Shown here: positions 12,166 through 22,127 of the stretch, piece after piece | How positions within the stretch are numbered: the first letter of the stretch is position 1 | Layout of the letters: each line of letters opens with the position of its first letter | DNA from: Simmondsia chinensis | Lineage: Eukaryota; Streptophyta; Magnoliopsida; Caryophyllales; Simmondsiaceae | Length of the DNA stretch: 64,000 nt | Assembly (NCBI GenBank): GCA_018398585.1 | Contig: JAGTTD010000009.1 | Location: 8,933,193-8,997,192 of the forward strand | Direction of reading: 5' to 3' | Program-made: the position numbers and the translations under genes | Notes under the pieces: generated by a model | What the model saw: only the letters and a program-made list of their open reading frames with translations | Told to the model about the DNA's origin: nothing | Databases searched by the model: none

Positions 12166-13282
12166 TTATACTACCTTTATTAGAACACAATAACCTAGGA
12201 TCTATATGTCATCTAAGGAATAAACAGCTCAAAAAAATCTATGAAAATAATAAAAAATAAAATCATATTTGTGGGATGCTTTGCTATTTCCCCTACTGCT
12301 CTTTGCCATCTTCTGCATCGCTAACGAGCGCACAGCTCACTAATGCAGCTGGGACCTGCATTTGTTGATCGGGTAGACTTTACCGACCATCACTCTTTTG
12401 AACTCAAGGTACATCTTTTTCTCCCGCGGATCTATTGTCTTCCTCAGAACATGCTTCTTCTGCCACTAAAAGAGGAAACCCTCTTTGCATTCATGGGTTT
12501 ATGTGTACTGTTATGGCCATGCCATTATTTTTGTTGCCTCCATTTTCATGTTCGTTACCCTGATATGTTGAGTTCTATTTGTATGGTTTGGAACAAGGCA
12601 GGATCTTGACTTCATTAAAGAAAGGCTTGAAGCTCTCCAGGACAGGTTTGGTTCAAAGCCAGCCGTTGTTGTAACGGAAAAGGTAAGTAGATGGCCTCAC
12701 TTTGTACCTCTCATAGTCTTTAATACACATTTTTGAGTAATGTTAATAATGATGCATTTTCATTGACTCTGATTATTGTGGATGTCGATCTGAATGCATT
12801 GGGGTTATTTCCATTAAATATAGAGAAATCATGCAAATTGACGTGACAATATGATTCAGCACTAAGGTTCTAGTTAGCTTGGCTGGTAAAGTCTTTGGGT
12901 GGTGGTCTCCGAGACTCGGGAGTAAATCCCGCCTTCATCATTTGGATAGAGGGGGGTTAAGGGGATTTGGATAGAATTGCCCTCTTGTGCAGCCCACGTG
13001 GCTTCCTTATTGTTGGTAAAAAAAATATGACTGAGTACCATGTCTAATAACACCTGTGTGCCACAGGATTATGATCGAGACCATGAAGTTCTTTTGCATT
13101 TGCATCCGTTTGAGGTTCTTGTGCTCGCCTCTCGTCTTCAATTTGTGCCTTACAAAGGATGCTCAGAGGAAAGCTTCAAGAAATTGATAAGCAACTACTG
13201 GAAGGTTATGGAGTTCACAAGAGAAACGAGAGAAGCAAAACTTAGGTATCTCCTTTTCATCAAACCTCGCGTTCTTATCTGA
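8785..13282 (+). CDS. LPXK: LpxK-like tetraacyldisaccharide 4'-kinase (lipid A-type pathway)
   Basis: The LpxK family phosphorylates the 4' position of tetraacyldisaccharide-1-phosphate with ATP; plants keep this pathway, thought to act in mitochondria. Exons: 8785-8957, 9075-9198, 10450-10683, 11055-11204, 11612-11821, 12349-12408, 12602-12682, 13067-13282. All introns are GT-AG and the joined frame is open: 416 codons including the stop, near the family length of about 395 in Arabidopsis. Diagnostic motifs are SVGNLTWGGNGKTP (Walker A, about residues 65-78), ILSRGYGG (about 96-103), ILDDGMQHLSLSRD (about 171-184) and LIPLGPLREPL. The C-terminal part has VVVTEKDYDRD. The first exon is hydrophobic (LSLLQRSLLPLLSFSSSL), fitting a membrane or targeting segment. 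ATG 8785 was chosen because the frame upstream has no ATG. The last 11 residues may be read-through: a possible donor lies at 13244. Confidence 0.93.
9240..9576. mobile_element. Inverted-repeat MITE in LpxK intron 2
   Basis: The left end (around TTCTTGGTGTTTTTAAG, 9257-9275) returns inverted on the right (AAAAACATCAAGG, 9540-9552), with similar order beyond. The body words AATTGGT and ACCAATTT also mirror each other. No clear target duplication was found. Intron 2 (9199-10449) is long because of this and an AGCTTGAGC-rich relic at 9900-10160. Confidence 0.5.
10789..10908 (-). mobile_element. RTE-tail SINE or truncated LINE in LpxK intron 3
   Basis: On the minus strand a block of about 105 bp related to the LINE 3' UTR at 6345-6455 (CCTCGGAAACAGCCTCTC, CCCCCTGAAGGGG, CAGACCCTGCTT) ends in TTGTTATTGTTG. 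It is flanked by a perfect 15-bp duplication GACCATTCTCTGATC at 10774-10788 and 10909-10923. It lies within intron 3, so it does not touch coding sequence. Confidence 0.9.
12116..12165. repeat. (TA)n(CA)n microsatellite in LpxK intron 5
   Basis: About 18 TA units followed by about 6 CA units, within the intron 11822-12348. Likely polymorphic. Confidence 0.95.
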
Positions 13283-13937
13283 AGTTCATTCAACTCATTA
13301 CTGCGTGCAAAATACCTCGTCATAGCATATCAGACTACATTTCGAATTTGATTTTGCGAGCTGAGCGCGAGTTTGGCTTTCGAGGTTGGGTAAGATTTAA
13401 ATGAGTCAAACCCATTGCTGCTGGCAGCTCGTGCTGAGGCCTTGCAAAGGAGAAACAGAGAGAGGGAGAGAGTTGAAATTACAAATATAAAATTGTAGAC
13501 TTTTTGGTCAATAAGATTCTAATATCAAGCCAAGGAAATAACTCAAAAGCTTAAGCTATCGAGCGAAAGCCCCGATGATATAGTTTTATACTCTACTAGG
13601 TCGATAAGACTATGATCTCTCATATCGATTGGGTGATTTACCTGTGCTTAATCAGATGAGATGCCATAGTTTGTTTAGCCTGAAACTGGAAAAATTGCCA
13701 TTTGTTCGATTCCGAATTCTGACATGTTTATTGAGATAAAATCACAAATCAGAACATTGCATTCAACAAGATAAAATTATAGAACCAACTGCTGATCTAT
13801 AATCCTAAACAATAATAAATGCAGACTTCCGCAATGGAAAAACTCAACCCCTTGTTGAAAGACAAGCAAACGATACTCGAAGATGATTACGCGGTTGCTT
13901 CCCTCATTTCCTTAATGTACACGAATCACCATTGCAG

Positions 13938-14135
13938 ATGTACTCAGAACGAGCTGGGTCAGAGAAGCAGCTGAAGAAATTGGAAAAGAAAGCCATGGAT
14001 GAGGTTTTGAGTTTCGGTTTCGGGGCTGCCTCTCTCTCTCTCTCTGTGCTATGTTTGGTGCTTATGATCCGTTCTTTCTATGCCATAGAAATTTATAATG
14101 CAGCAAGGGAGACCCTAAGTTTGTTGTTTTATTGA
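13938..14135 (+). CDS. Hypothetical 65-aa membrane protein or last exon (uncertain)
   Basis: An open frame begins ATG TAC TCA right after a good splice acceptor (pyrimidine tract 13892-13912, then TTGCAG at 13932-13937). It encodes a charged N-terminal half (SEKQLKKLEKKAMDE) and one hydrophobic segment (GAASLSLSVLCLVLM), then stops at 14133-14135. A second frame opens at 13818 (ATGCAGACTTCC...) and runs to about 13973. I recognise no family. It could be a small membrane gene, a downstream exon linked to LpxK, or chance. Confidence 0.22.
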   Translation: MYSERAGSEKQLKKLEKKAMDEVLSFGFGAASLSLSVLCLVLMIRSFYAIEIYNAARETLSLLFY

Positions 14136-15494
14136 TATTGATTTTGTGAATGGAATTAATTGCAAGATTTTATTTTTGCTTTGCACGTGAAATTCAATTT
14201 GAGGCTGCAAATTAAAGTCAGAGAGACCAAGTGGGGGTGGTTTTGAATTGATTTTTTAGGTGTCCAGATTGTTGGTTCTTCATATTTAAAAAGGTCATCA
14301 TCATATTCACATTGCTATTCAAAAAAATGAGTTATTTACACCTTTGGTCCCTCCTATTATATTTTGTTTAAATTGGTTCTTTTTTTAAGATTGTTGGTTC
14401 TTGATATTGAAAATGGTCATCATTTTCACATTGCTATTCAAAAAAATTTCAGACTCTAACAATGCAAATTTGAAGTGGTGGGAGTTGGTATCACTGTTTA
14501 GGGTGTAAATGATCCGGGCTGTTCGTAAGTAGCTCGCTAGTAGCTCGGGAAAAACTTGACTTGAACTCGAATTAACCAAGTTCGAGTATCAAAACATACT
14601 AGATTTATAAACGAGTATGAGTCGAGCAGATACTCAACTCAATACTCGAATCGGTACTCGACTTGATATGTGGCTTTGTTTGGTATATTTGAGTTGCACT
14701 TGATAATTAAATATACTCGAGTATAGTTTGTATTAATTACATAATATCAAACATGCCCTGAACTTTCTCACTTTGGTGAGTTCTTCCAAGCTCGTCCCTG
14801 TGGGCGAGCTGACTTTTATATTGCAAGTTATCTCTTTAATTATCAAAAAGAGAAAGAGCAATTGGGTATTAAAATTTGGTGATTTATAAATTTTTTTTTG
14901 GGGGTAAAATGTAATGTAAGCAATAATTATGTAACCGAATTGAGTATAAATGATGGCCAAGTATAAGGAATAATATTACAATGGAGCTAATATATCGAAC
15001 CTTAATATGCGTAATAAATGAGTACTTAAGTCGAGTTGAGTATTCGAATAGTTAATCGAGTACGAGTTCGAGCACAATTTAATACTTAGTTTGAGTACAA
15101 GTTCGAGTACTTTATACAATTAATTGAGTTTGAGTCGGGTACGGAGATACTCAACTCGACTTGATTATACCCGTATGAGACCACTGATCCACGTCCTTAA
15201 TTTGATCCAACTTTTGGTTTAATCTATAGAATATAATCTTTTTCTAGGTTTGTTTTTTATGGGTTATTCATGCCCGAGGTCCTGTATTTTATTTATTATG
15301 TCAATTTAGTCTTTGTACTTTTTTTTGTGTTAATTTAGTTCCCGGAGAATATAAAGTGTACAAATTTGATCATTGAAGTTAAGTTGGAAATGGAATCTTT
15401 AATGGTTAAATCACGGATGGGTGAAAATTGGGTTAATGCGAGGGTTTGTAATGGATTATCTTACATACGACATGGAGTCGTTAAAATATGTCAT
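14136..15494. other. Intergenic DNA with a hAT-like relic (14499-15175)
   Basis: No gene seen. At 14499 the sequence TAGGGTGTAAATGA starts a body rich in CTCGAGTA/TACTCGAG words that ends TATACCCGTA at 15175. This is the hAT-like TAGGGTGTAAA family also seen at 44458. No convincing 8-bp duplication remains. 15255-15480 contains words such as GTCAATTTAGTCTTTGTAC, resembling the MULE-type element at 23957. Confidence 0.45.
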
Positions 15495-17010
15495 TGATGT
15501 GCCTTATATTTACATATTTTATTCTTCATTCCCGCAATATATTTAGCTTTTACATGTGTGTTTTTGTTGTAATCTAGGCACATTTTGGCTTAGAGTGCAA
15601 TAGAGCAAACAAAGGTTGAAAAGTGGAAGATTCAAGCATGATCGAGGCATAATTGAAGACTACTTTAAGAAACCCGACTATATGTGCAAAATAAGTACCC
15701 ATCGGGTCAAGATTTGGTCAAAAAGAGTCTTTCCTTGGGCGCGTGGATCAATTGACCATGCATTTTGGCAATCGGACAAGCTTAAAACGAGTAAAAGGTT
15801 AAAAAAAGGGTATTTATGACCCAATAATTTGCTAATCTACTTATGAAACCACTTGGGTCACGTAAATCTCTTCGAGAGCTTCGATTTGGTATATAATTTG
15901 GCCCATAACTCTTTACGGATAAAACGTTACTCCCGTTTTAAGTTATCTGCGCAAGCTGTGAAAACTGTGGTCGATTGATCGACCGATTTTTCCGATCGAT
16001 TGGGGAGGGCACGGGAGGTACCCTAAGGATGCCCCACTTATAAATTAAGAGGGGGAGACCTAATTTCACATCTTTTGCCACGCCTCCTTTCCTCATTTCC
16101 TTCCCGAAGCCGCTATGAGATCCAAGGGATTCTCAAACGCCGAAGCGCAGATGGTTGGAGTGCCGGAAGGATCAAAAGCGAGGATCACGTCAATGCTAAT
16201 TGGGGGAGTCTTCAAATCCTTAGCTTTATCCATTATTGTTTTCTTTTTGGATTTCATAATGTATAAAACTCCCATGGAGGAGTAAACATCCTTAGTTTAG
16301 GGATGAAGGGTGGATAGCCGCCCGTATCCCAAATTTATATTATATTTTTGACAATTGATTTAGTTATTATATTCGCACCCTTGTGGGGAGTTCTTCATGA
16401 TTGTTGGGTATTTTTGTATGTGTGCTTGTAGCCATAACTAGATTTTCAATTTTTCAGCGATTAGTCTTGTGCTTATAATCTAGACCATAGCATAACAGGA
16501 TTTCACGCGTAGTCAGGGTTGAGGTTGTACCCAACCCTAAACCCAATCTTTTATATAAATTAATATTGAATTAGGAGTAACAAAGGAATTAAGTAGTGCT
16601 AATAAGAACCTATACTACACTTAGGGTGCTAAGATAGATTATGTCTTTAGACTAGTTCATTACCCTAAGCTCTAATTTATATATTAACCTAGGTTTAGAG
16701 CTTGTAGCCTAAACCCTTCAAATTATCGTCCCACGTAAAATATAATGACGGGATACGTGTAAAGCTACCCTAAATTCACTCCCTAAACGAACCTCAATTA
16801 AATTGACACCTTTACTTAATATTCAGTTTTATTAATTTAGTCAACAATTTATTCAAACAACAAAAACCCAAAAAATTCAAACCGTTCGTTAATCAGTAAG
16901 TCCAACTTAACACGATTCCCTGTGGATACGACCCGTATACCCGACAAAGCTATGACGATCTAGTGTGCTTGTGAGTAGATGGTTTTAAAACACTCTTTTA
17001 AAACACATCA
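15495..17010 (+). mobile_element. Solo LTR, about 1.5 kb, Athila-like gypsy
   Basis: It starts TGATGTGCC and ends AAACACATCA, so the tips TGATGTG/CACATCA are perfectly inverted with TG...CA boundaries. The flanks GTCAT and ATCAT match at 4 of 5. A TATA-like TTATAAATT lies near 16038. The 3' part reads CCCTGTGGATACGACCC, which I recall from Athila-group LTRs. No primer site, coding region or second LTR is adjacent, so it is a product of LTR-LTR recombination. Strand is inferred from the TATA box and the end motif. Confidence 0.7.
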
Positions 17011-17878
17011 ATCATCAATTTAACTCAAATTTCACTATATGATTAAATTGACAATATTAGTTGTACGAGGACTAAATTGAAATAATTGAAAGTAAATGAT
17101 TAGATTCACATGATGGATAGAATGGGTACATTTGGTAAATTTGTGATGGGATGTGTTAGTAGAGGTGGCAATGGGGTCAAATTGGTCGGGTTCGGGTTTA
17201 CCCACATGGATTTGGGTCTTTTGGGACTCAGGTTAACCTATCTTTGATTTTTTGTCTATGCATGGGTCAGGTTGTGCTGGGATCAAGCTATTTTGGGTTC
17301 GGTTCTCTTGCTTTCAGTTTTTTTTCCGGGTACCGGTTAATTTTGGGTAGGGTAATGCAGGTTTGGGGTAATTATGGGTTGACCTATCGGGTTGCCTTTT
17401 TGCCTCAACAATAAATCTATAATTACGTTCATTTTTTTCTTTTCTTTTTTTATTTTTAATATTTTATATCATTGTGTTATTCTCTCCTTTTTTTTAGTTA
17501 AAAGAAAGGACAAAAATTTATTAAAATATTTATTATTATTTTTATTTTGTGATTCCCCTAAATTGCTGAATGTAATATTTCTAGTAGAGCACATTATGCT
17601 AAGTATGTAATTCTCACACAAATTTACAAAGCCGGTCTGAAGAATTAGTGACCCAATTTAATTTGGCCTGAAGATTTGATATAAATAATTAGATCTGAAC
17701 TCAAAATGACTAAGACTAATCTAACCTGGTCTTACTCCCAATCCGGAAAGACCCGATATGAAATTGACCCAACCTGGCCCAAAATTGCTATTACATCTTT
17801 CATGAGAGTCAATGATCTATATTACCTTAATTTAGATCTAATGATTTATGTTCTCTTTTCTCATCTCTCACCCTCTTA
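17011..17878. other. Intergenic, possible degenerate hAT-like MITE
   Basis: No gene. 17157 onward reads GTAGAGGTGGCAATGGGG and is followed by GGGT-rich words with matching complements near 17750-17790 (GACCCAACCTGGCCC). This suggests a decayed relative of the TAGGGATGGCAA hAT family seen intact at 62538. Ends and duplication could not be fixed. Confidence 0.3.
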
Positions 17879-18094
17879 TGTGAGTCATGCGAGACCTAAG
17901 CAGGGTCTGGAGGGGTGGATGTATGCAGCCTTCCCCCTTCAGGGTACTACCCTAAAGAGAGGCTATTTCCGAGAACCCCGAACCTGAGTGGTGCAACATG
18001 AGGACTTCCCAGGAGGTCACCCATCTTGATACTACTCTTACCCAAGCACGTTTCACTTCGGAGTTCTAATAGGATCCGATGCTTGCGTGTTGGT
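17879..18094 (-). mobile_element. Chimeric SINE: 5S rRNA-derived head plus RTE LINE tail, 216 bp
   Basis: On the minus strand the first 107 bp or so (18094-17988) align along plant 5S rRNA from about base 12 to its end: CGGATCCTATTAGAACTCCG, CGTGCTTGGG, GATGGGTGACCTCCTGGG, TGTTGCACC. The rest (17987-17879) is the 3' UTR block of the RTE LINE at 6345-6455 (TCTCGGAAATAGCCTCTC, CCCTGAAGGGGGAAGGCTG). The chimera as a whole is flanked by a 9-bp repeat ACCCTCTTA (17870-17878 and 18095-18103), so head and tail inserted together. The 5S internal promoter region is largely kept. The tail ends in CATGACTCACA rather than (TTG)n. Confidence 0.85.
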
Positions 18095-18103
18095 ACCCTC
18101 TTA

Positions 18104-19860
18104 GATTAATCTCTTAATAAGACATATACTAATTGAACTCTTTTAAAAAAGAGTGAGGTGTGTTTACCCAACAAATTTGAGGAGGTGAGAACGAGGCCGT
18201 TTCAACTAATGAGGCTTACACCTAACACGTGATTAAAAATCAATTCGAGGAAAGTAAGCACTTAAACTGGTTATTAGAGAAGCTACTGGAAATCAAAATC
18301 TCAAACTTGAGACGGTTATTTGGACGCTGCCAGGAGTGAACCCCCGCTTGAGGCAGTTACTTGAGACATTAAAGGAAACTTAGGCCTGATCAGGGACAGT
18401 GATGGAGAGATTGGAATATATGGAGAAGAAGGATGTTGATTTTTGGCATGTGCTTTTCGTGTTAAAACCCAGAAGATTATGGGAGGTTCGAGGCCCAAAA
18501 CTTGTTGAGGTGCTCACATGAAATCAAGGAGCAACGGTTAAATTTTTAGACTTTAAATAAGGGAATTAATTGATGGTTTAGCAAAGGGTCTTATGCCAAT
18601 ATGTAAGTCTTCAGTTTTACTCTATAATACACTTGTACTTTATTTCTTTTTCGTTTTCTTAAGCAACTACAACCAAGTGCCAGTTATGGTGTTCGAGAAG
18701 ATAATTTCTATTACTCACCCCTTTTCAGTGGGTTAAACTTGCTCCATTGGTTTAAGGTTTTGATGGCCAAAACTTGAGCTTGATAGCGTTGATCTTAGAT
18801 TGATCACCCAATTTGGCTCACTAGGTGAATCCAACTTGTTGGTCTATGGTTTTGAGGGCCAAGCCCTAAGCTTAAATTGTTGATCTTGGATTTGTAAGCC
18901 AAATGGATCACTTCATCAATCTCTTATTAAGCTTGATCTTATTCGAGTTGTCTCAAGTCAAGGTTATCGAGCATAGATTGGATTAAATCTGCATGAAGGT
19001 AGGCTTCCAAGCTCTTATCTTCATTCCAATTCCCAACTCTTAATCATTTGAGATAAGGATTTGAGGGTTCCTTGAGCTGATGCGCTCCAACTATCACCTT
19101 GGTTGAGTCCATATGTTTATTTTCTCGTACTCAAATGACACAACACAAAACAAACTATAGAAGTCTCTTTACTTTGAGCATTGATTGGATCCATGCAAAA
19201 AGTAGCAACTTGAAGTGAAATTCACTAATATTATCTACACACATATTGAGTAATTAGTTGAGGTCAATCATGTGCTGTTCAAACTTGATTTACCCCCAAG
19301 TTGAGGTAAATCTTTGAGTAAGTTTGTTTCCTTAAACTCACAGCGAACATACAAACAAATAACAAAAGAAACAATGTGAAAATAAAATTATGTTTAAAAA
19401 CACAACTGTTAGAGTATAAAAACCAATCTGGCCTTCACTCATTAAATTTAGCTTTTGGGATAGTTGGTTTATTGACATGATATTGGAGCTTTGTTGACCA
19501 AGAGGTTACAAGTTCGAAACTTAAAAATACCCACTTGTAATATTAACATAATCAAAGCACAAAATATAAGGAGGGCATGTATAATGTACACGCTTCAAGC
19601 ACAATGTGCATTTACATGAGGGACATGTTAATGTATAAAACCAATCCAAGTTTTTCACCTATCAATATAAGCTAAAGTTGGTTCCTTGACAACAATGTTT
19701 AATTACAATAGTATATAATATATAAAGATTATAAAATTTATAAGTTTTTAAAAAATATAAATTTGTAGGGAAAGACTAGTTCATTTTGTGGTATTCGCTA
19801 ACTCTAAGTAGGAAACTGTATGTAGTTCGGTAAAAAAATGTGAAAAATGTTGGATAAAGA
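18104..19860. other. Intergenic, no gene recognised
   Basis: No conserved coding sequence, RNA or clean transposon boundary was found. Several imperfect repeats occur (for example GGTTTTGA(T/G)GGCCAA at 18758 and 18849), suggesting an old element. The T-rich minus-strand stretch just before 19861 serves the tRNA (see tRNA entry). Confidence 0.4.
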
Positions 19861-19885
19861 TGCGGTGAGCGTGGATCGAACACGC

Positions 19886-19928
<43 letters not shown>

Positions 19929-19933
19929 CCCGC
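19861..19933 (-). tRNA. tRNA-Phe (anticodon GAA)
   Basis: A 73-nt intronless gene. The minus strand starts GCGGGGATAGCTCAGTTGGG, has anticodon loop CTGAAGA (GAA) and T-loop GTGTTCGATCC, and ends GCTCACCGCA; CCA is not encoded. The acceptor stem GCGGGGA/TCACCGC pairs in cloverleaf fashion, and the sequence is that of the plant cytosolic tRNA-Phe. T runs at 19847-19843 and 19838-19832 downstream (minus strand) are Pol III terminators. It lies between the 3' ends of LpxK and MSH5. Confidence 0.97.
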
Positions 19934-22127
19934 ATTGCTCTGACTTTTAAGCGCTTTAAAAAATATAAAACATGTTTATATATATATATATTTGTACAAT
20001 CTCATTTAATAAGCATATTTTTACCTATTATGATCAATAATTATACATTTTTTTTTTATATTATCTGTATTTTTTTTTTTGAAAAATAAATGATAATTAA
20101 AAATAATCAATACCTACGACAACAACAAAAAACCCATTGCCTCCAAATCAAAACCGACAACTAAACTAAATATTTATATTCTATATTTTGTTAAATTTTT
20201 GACTTTTAACTTTAAATTATTGGTTGTATCATATCATTTACTACGTAGTATGTTCCTATTGTTGTTTTGAGCAACATTATCATTTACCTTTATAAGTCAA
20301 CGGAACTATTGACCAATATTTTTTGTATATATAGTAAAATATACACGTCCATATTAGGTATCGTTTAATTCGCGTATCGCAATTTGCTAAAATAGCTCAT
20401 AGGTATCTGCTCATAATGCTCATTAGTCAAGCGAAAATGGTTATATAATAACTTGAATGGCTTGACGTTGTAGGGAGCTCAACTAAGCTCTACTGAACTA
20501 AAGAGCCCGGTTGAGCTATAGGGTTGCTCAAAACCAATCTGAACAAAAAATGGACGTAAACGGTCATTCAATTTGAGACCAATCCAAACTCATTCAATTT
20601 CGATCATATGTCTTCGGTCTTCAAATTGAGCTTATTTTGACTTTCAATCCAGATGCAAAATACCACAAAATAGGAACAAAAGTCCAACCATTGTAGTTAG
20701 TTTACTCCTACATATTGTATTAGAATGTAATTAAGCAATTTTAGACTTACAACATTTGGTCCTAAAAATAAAAATAAGCTAACACCTAATTATAAATCTA
20801 AATTCTAAAATATACATGCATGCACAAGGTTATTGTGCGGCGTGCATGACAATCAAATTTGCTTTTCAGTTCCATTAAATTATGTAGTTTCTAATGTCAA
20901 CTTTTCCCTTTTTTTTTTAATTAGATGCTTTTATAGCTATAAAAAATTGACAAAATATGCTATATTCAATTTATAATAAAAAAAGAAAGAAATGATAATC
21001 GATGCAATTTAGTCTGGACTAGACTAGTTAATTCTAGACATGTCTTGTTTGATCCGGATTTGGACCTCCGGATTTGGACCAATTAACAACCCTAGTATTG
21101 AGCACACTAACATCTTTACAAATTGAGCTTGAGCAAAGATCGAAAGCTAAAGGAGGCTGGATTTAAACTCAAGCTCATTAAAGCGTGCCGAGATTGAGTT
21201 TGACCATAGGGGCGCAATCGGTTTGGCTTGGCCTGGCCCATTTATACCCCAGTTATTTTTTTTTTGGTAATTATCGACAAAATCGTAGTACATACCGGGT
21301 CTCGACATGGCGAGACCACAACCATCCTGTTATAACTTAATTTGTGAAAGAGCAATGCTTAATTAATTTAATATTGTCATTTCGAAACGAAATGATTTTC
21401 CGTCACATCAATAGGAACACAAGTTAGTTATATTTAGCATTTTTCATTTGAGATGATCACTAGAATGTCTGCCACCTCATCAATTCAACTTAATTTTTTG
21501 ATTTACGAGGGTAAACATAAATAATTGAGTTGCTGACAATATTGTCAGCATAAGTTCTATAATTCGTCAGGGTCTGAGCACATACATATAGACACACACA
21601 AGACATACATTTAGCCTCATTTGAATTGGAGCATAATTTAGTGAGCTCTAAGCTAAGCTCATCTTATTTAAGCCAATAAAACTTAATTTCAGATTCTTTT
21701 AGCTTACTTCAACCCGAGTTCAACTCATTTAAGCTCGAACTTAAGATTAAATTACTCAAGCTCATTTAGGGTTTGCAAGCCTACGGACTCAAGCTATACT
21801 AAGCTTGCTTTTGGTTCGTTTGGCTGAAGTTAGCTTAACTTAGCCCAAGTTTAAAATTGAGCTGAGAATTTTGATCATTATGATGAGTCCATTTGGCAAA
21901 TTTATAGCTCTATTCACAACCCGTCTTTGTTATTATTTAAACTCAAGAATGAACCAGATAATGTCAAGAGATTTCTAATTTCTTAAAGAATTATTCGTTT
22001 AGCAAAATGGATAGACATCACATGACTCTTTATGTTTACTTTTAGAAATACGAAAACAAAACATTACCTCTTTTCTTAAATGACTAATGCTTATCAAAAC
22101 AGAGTTGCATGACAGAGAGGCATTTTC
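19934..22127. other. Intergenic, transposon relics, no gene
   Basis: AT-rich. 20460-20640 and 21100-21240 have GAGCTT/AAGCTC words and a TTTATACCCC end typical of the hAT-like relics elsewhere in the window. 21610-21850 is another such tract. Nothing codes convincingly. The last part (22000-22127) is the 3' flank of MSH5. Confidence 0.4.

Noticed and set aside
8785..13282. Bacterial contamination, because LpxK is a bacterial lipid A enzyme
   Set aside because: The gene is split by seven GT-AG introns, and plants are known to have nuclear LpxK orthologues.
17879..18094. Functional 5S rRNA gene, or LTR of a Cassandra TRIM element (which carries 5S sequence)
   Set aside because: The first bases of 5S are missing and an RTE 3' UTR follows. 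The 9-bp duplication encloses exactly the 5S-RTE chimera, and no TG...CA LTR ends, PBS or partner LTR are present.
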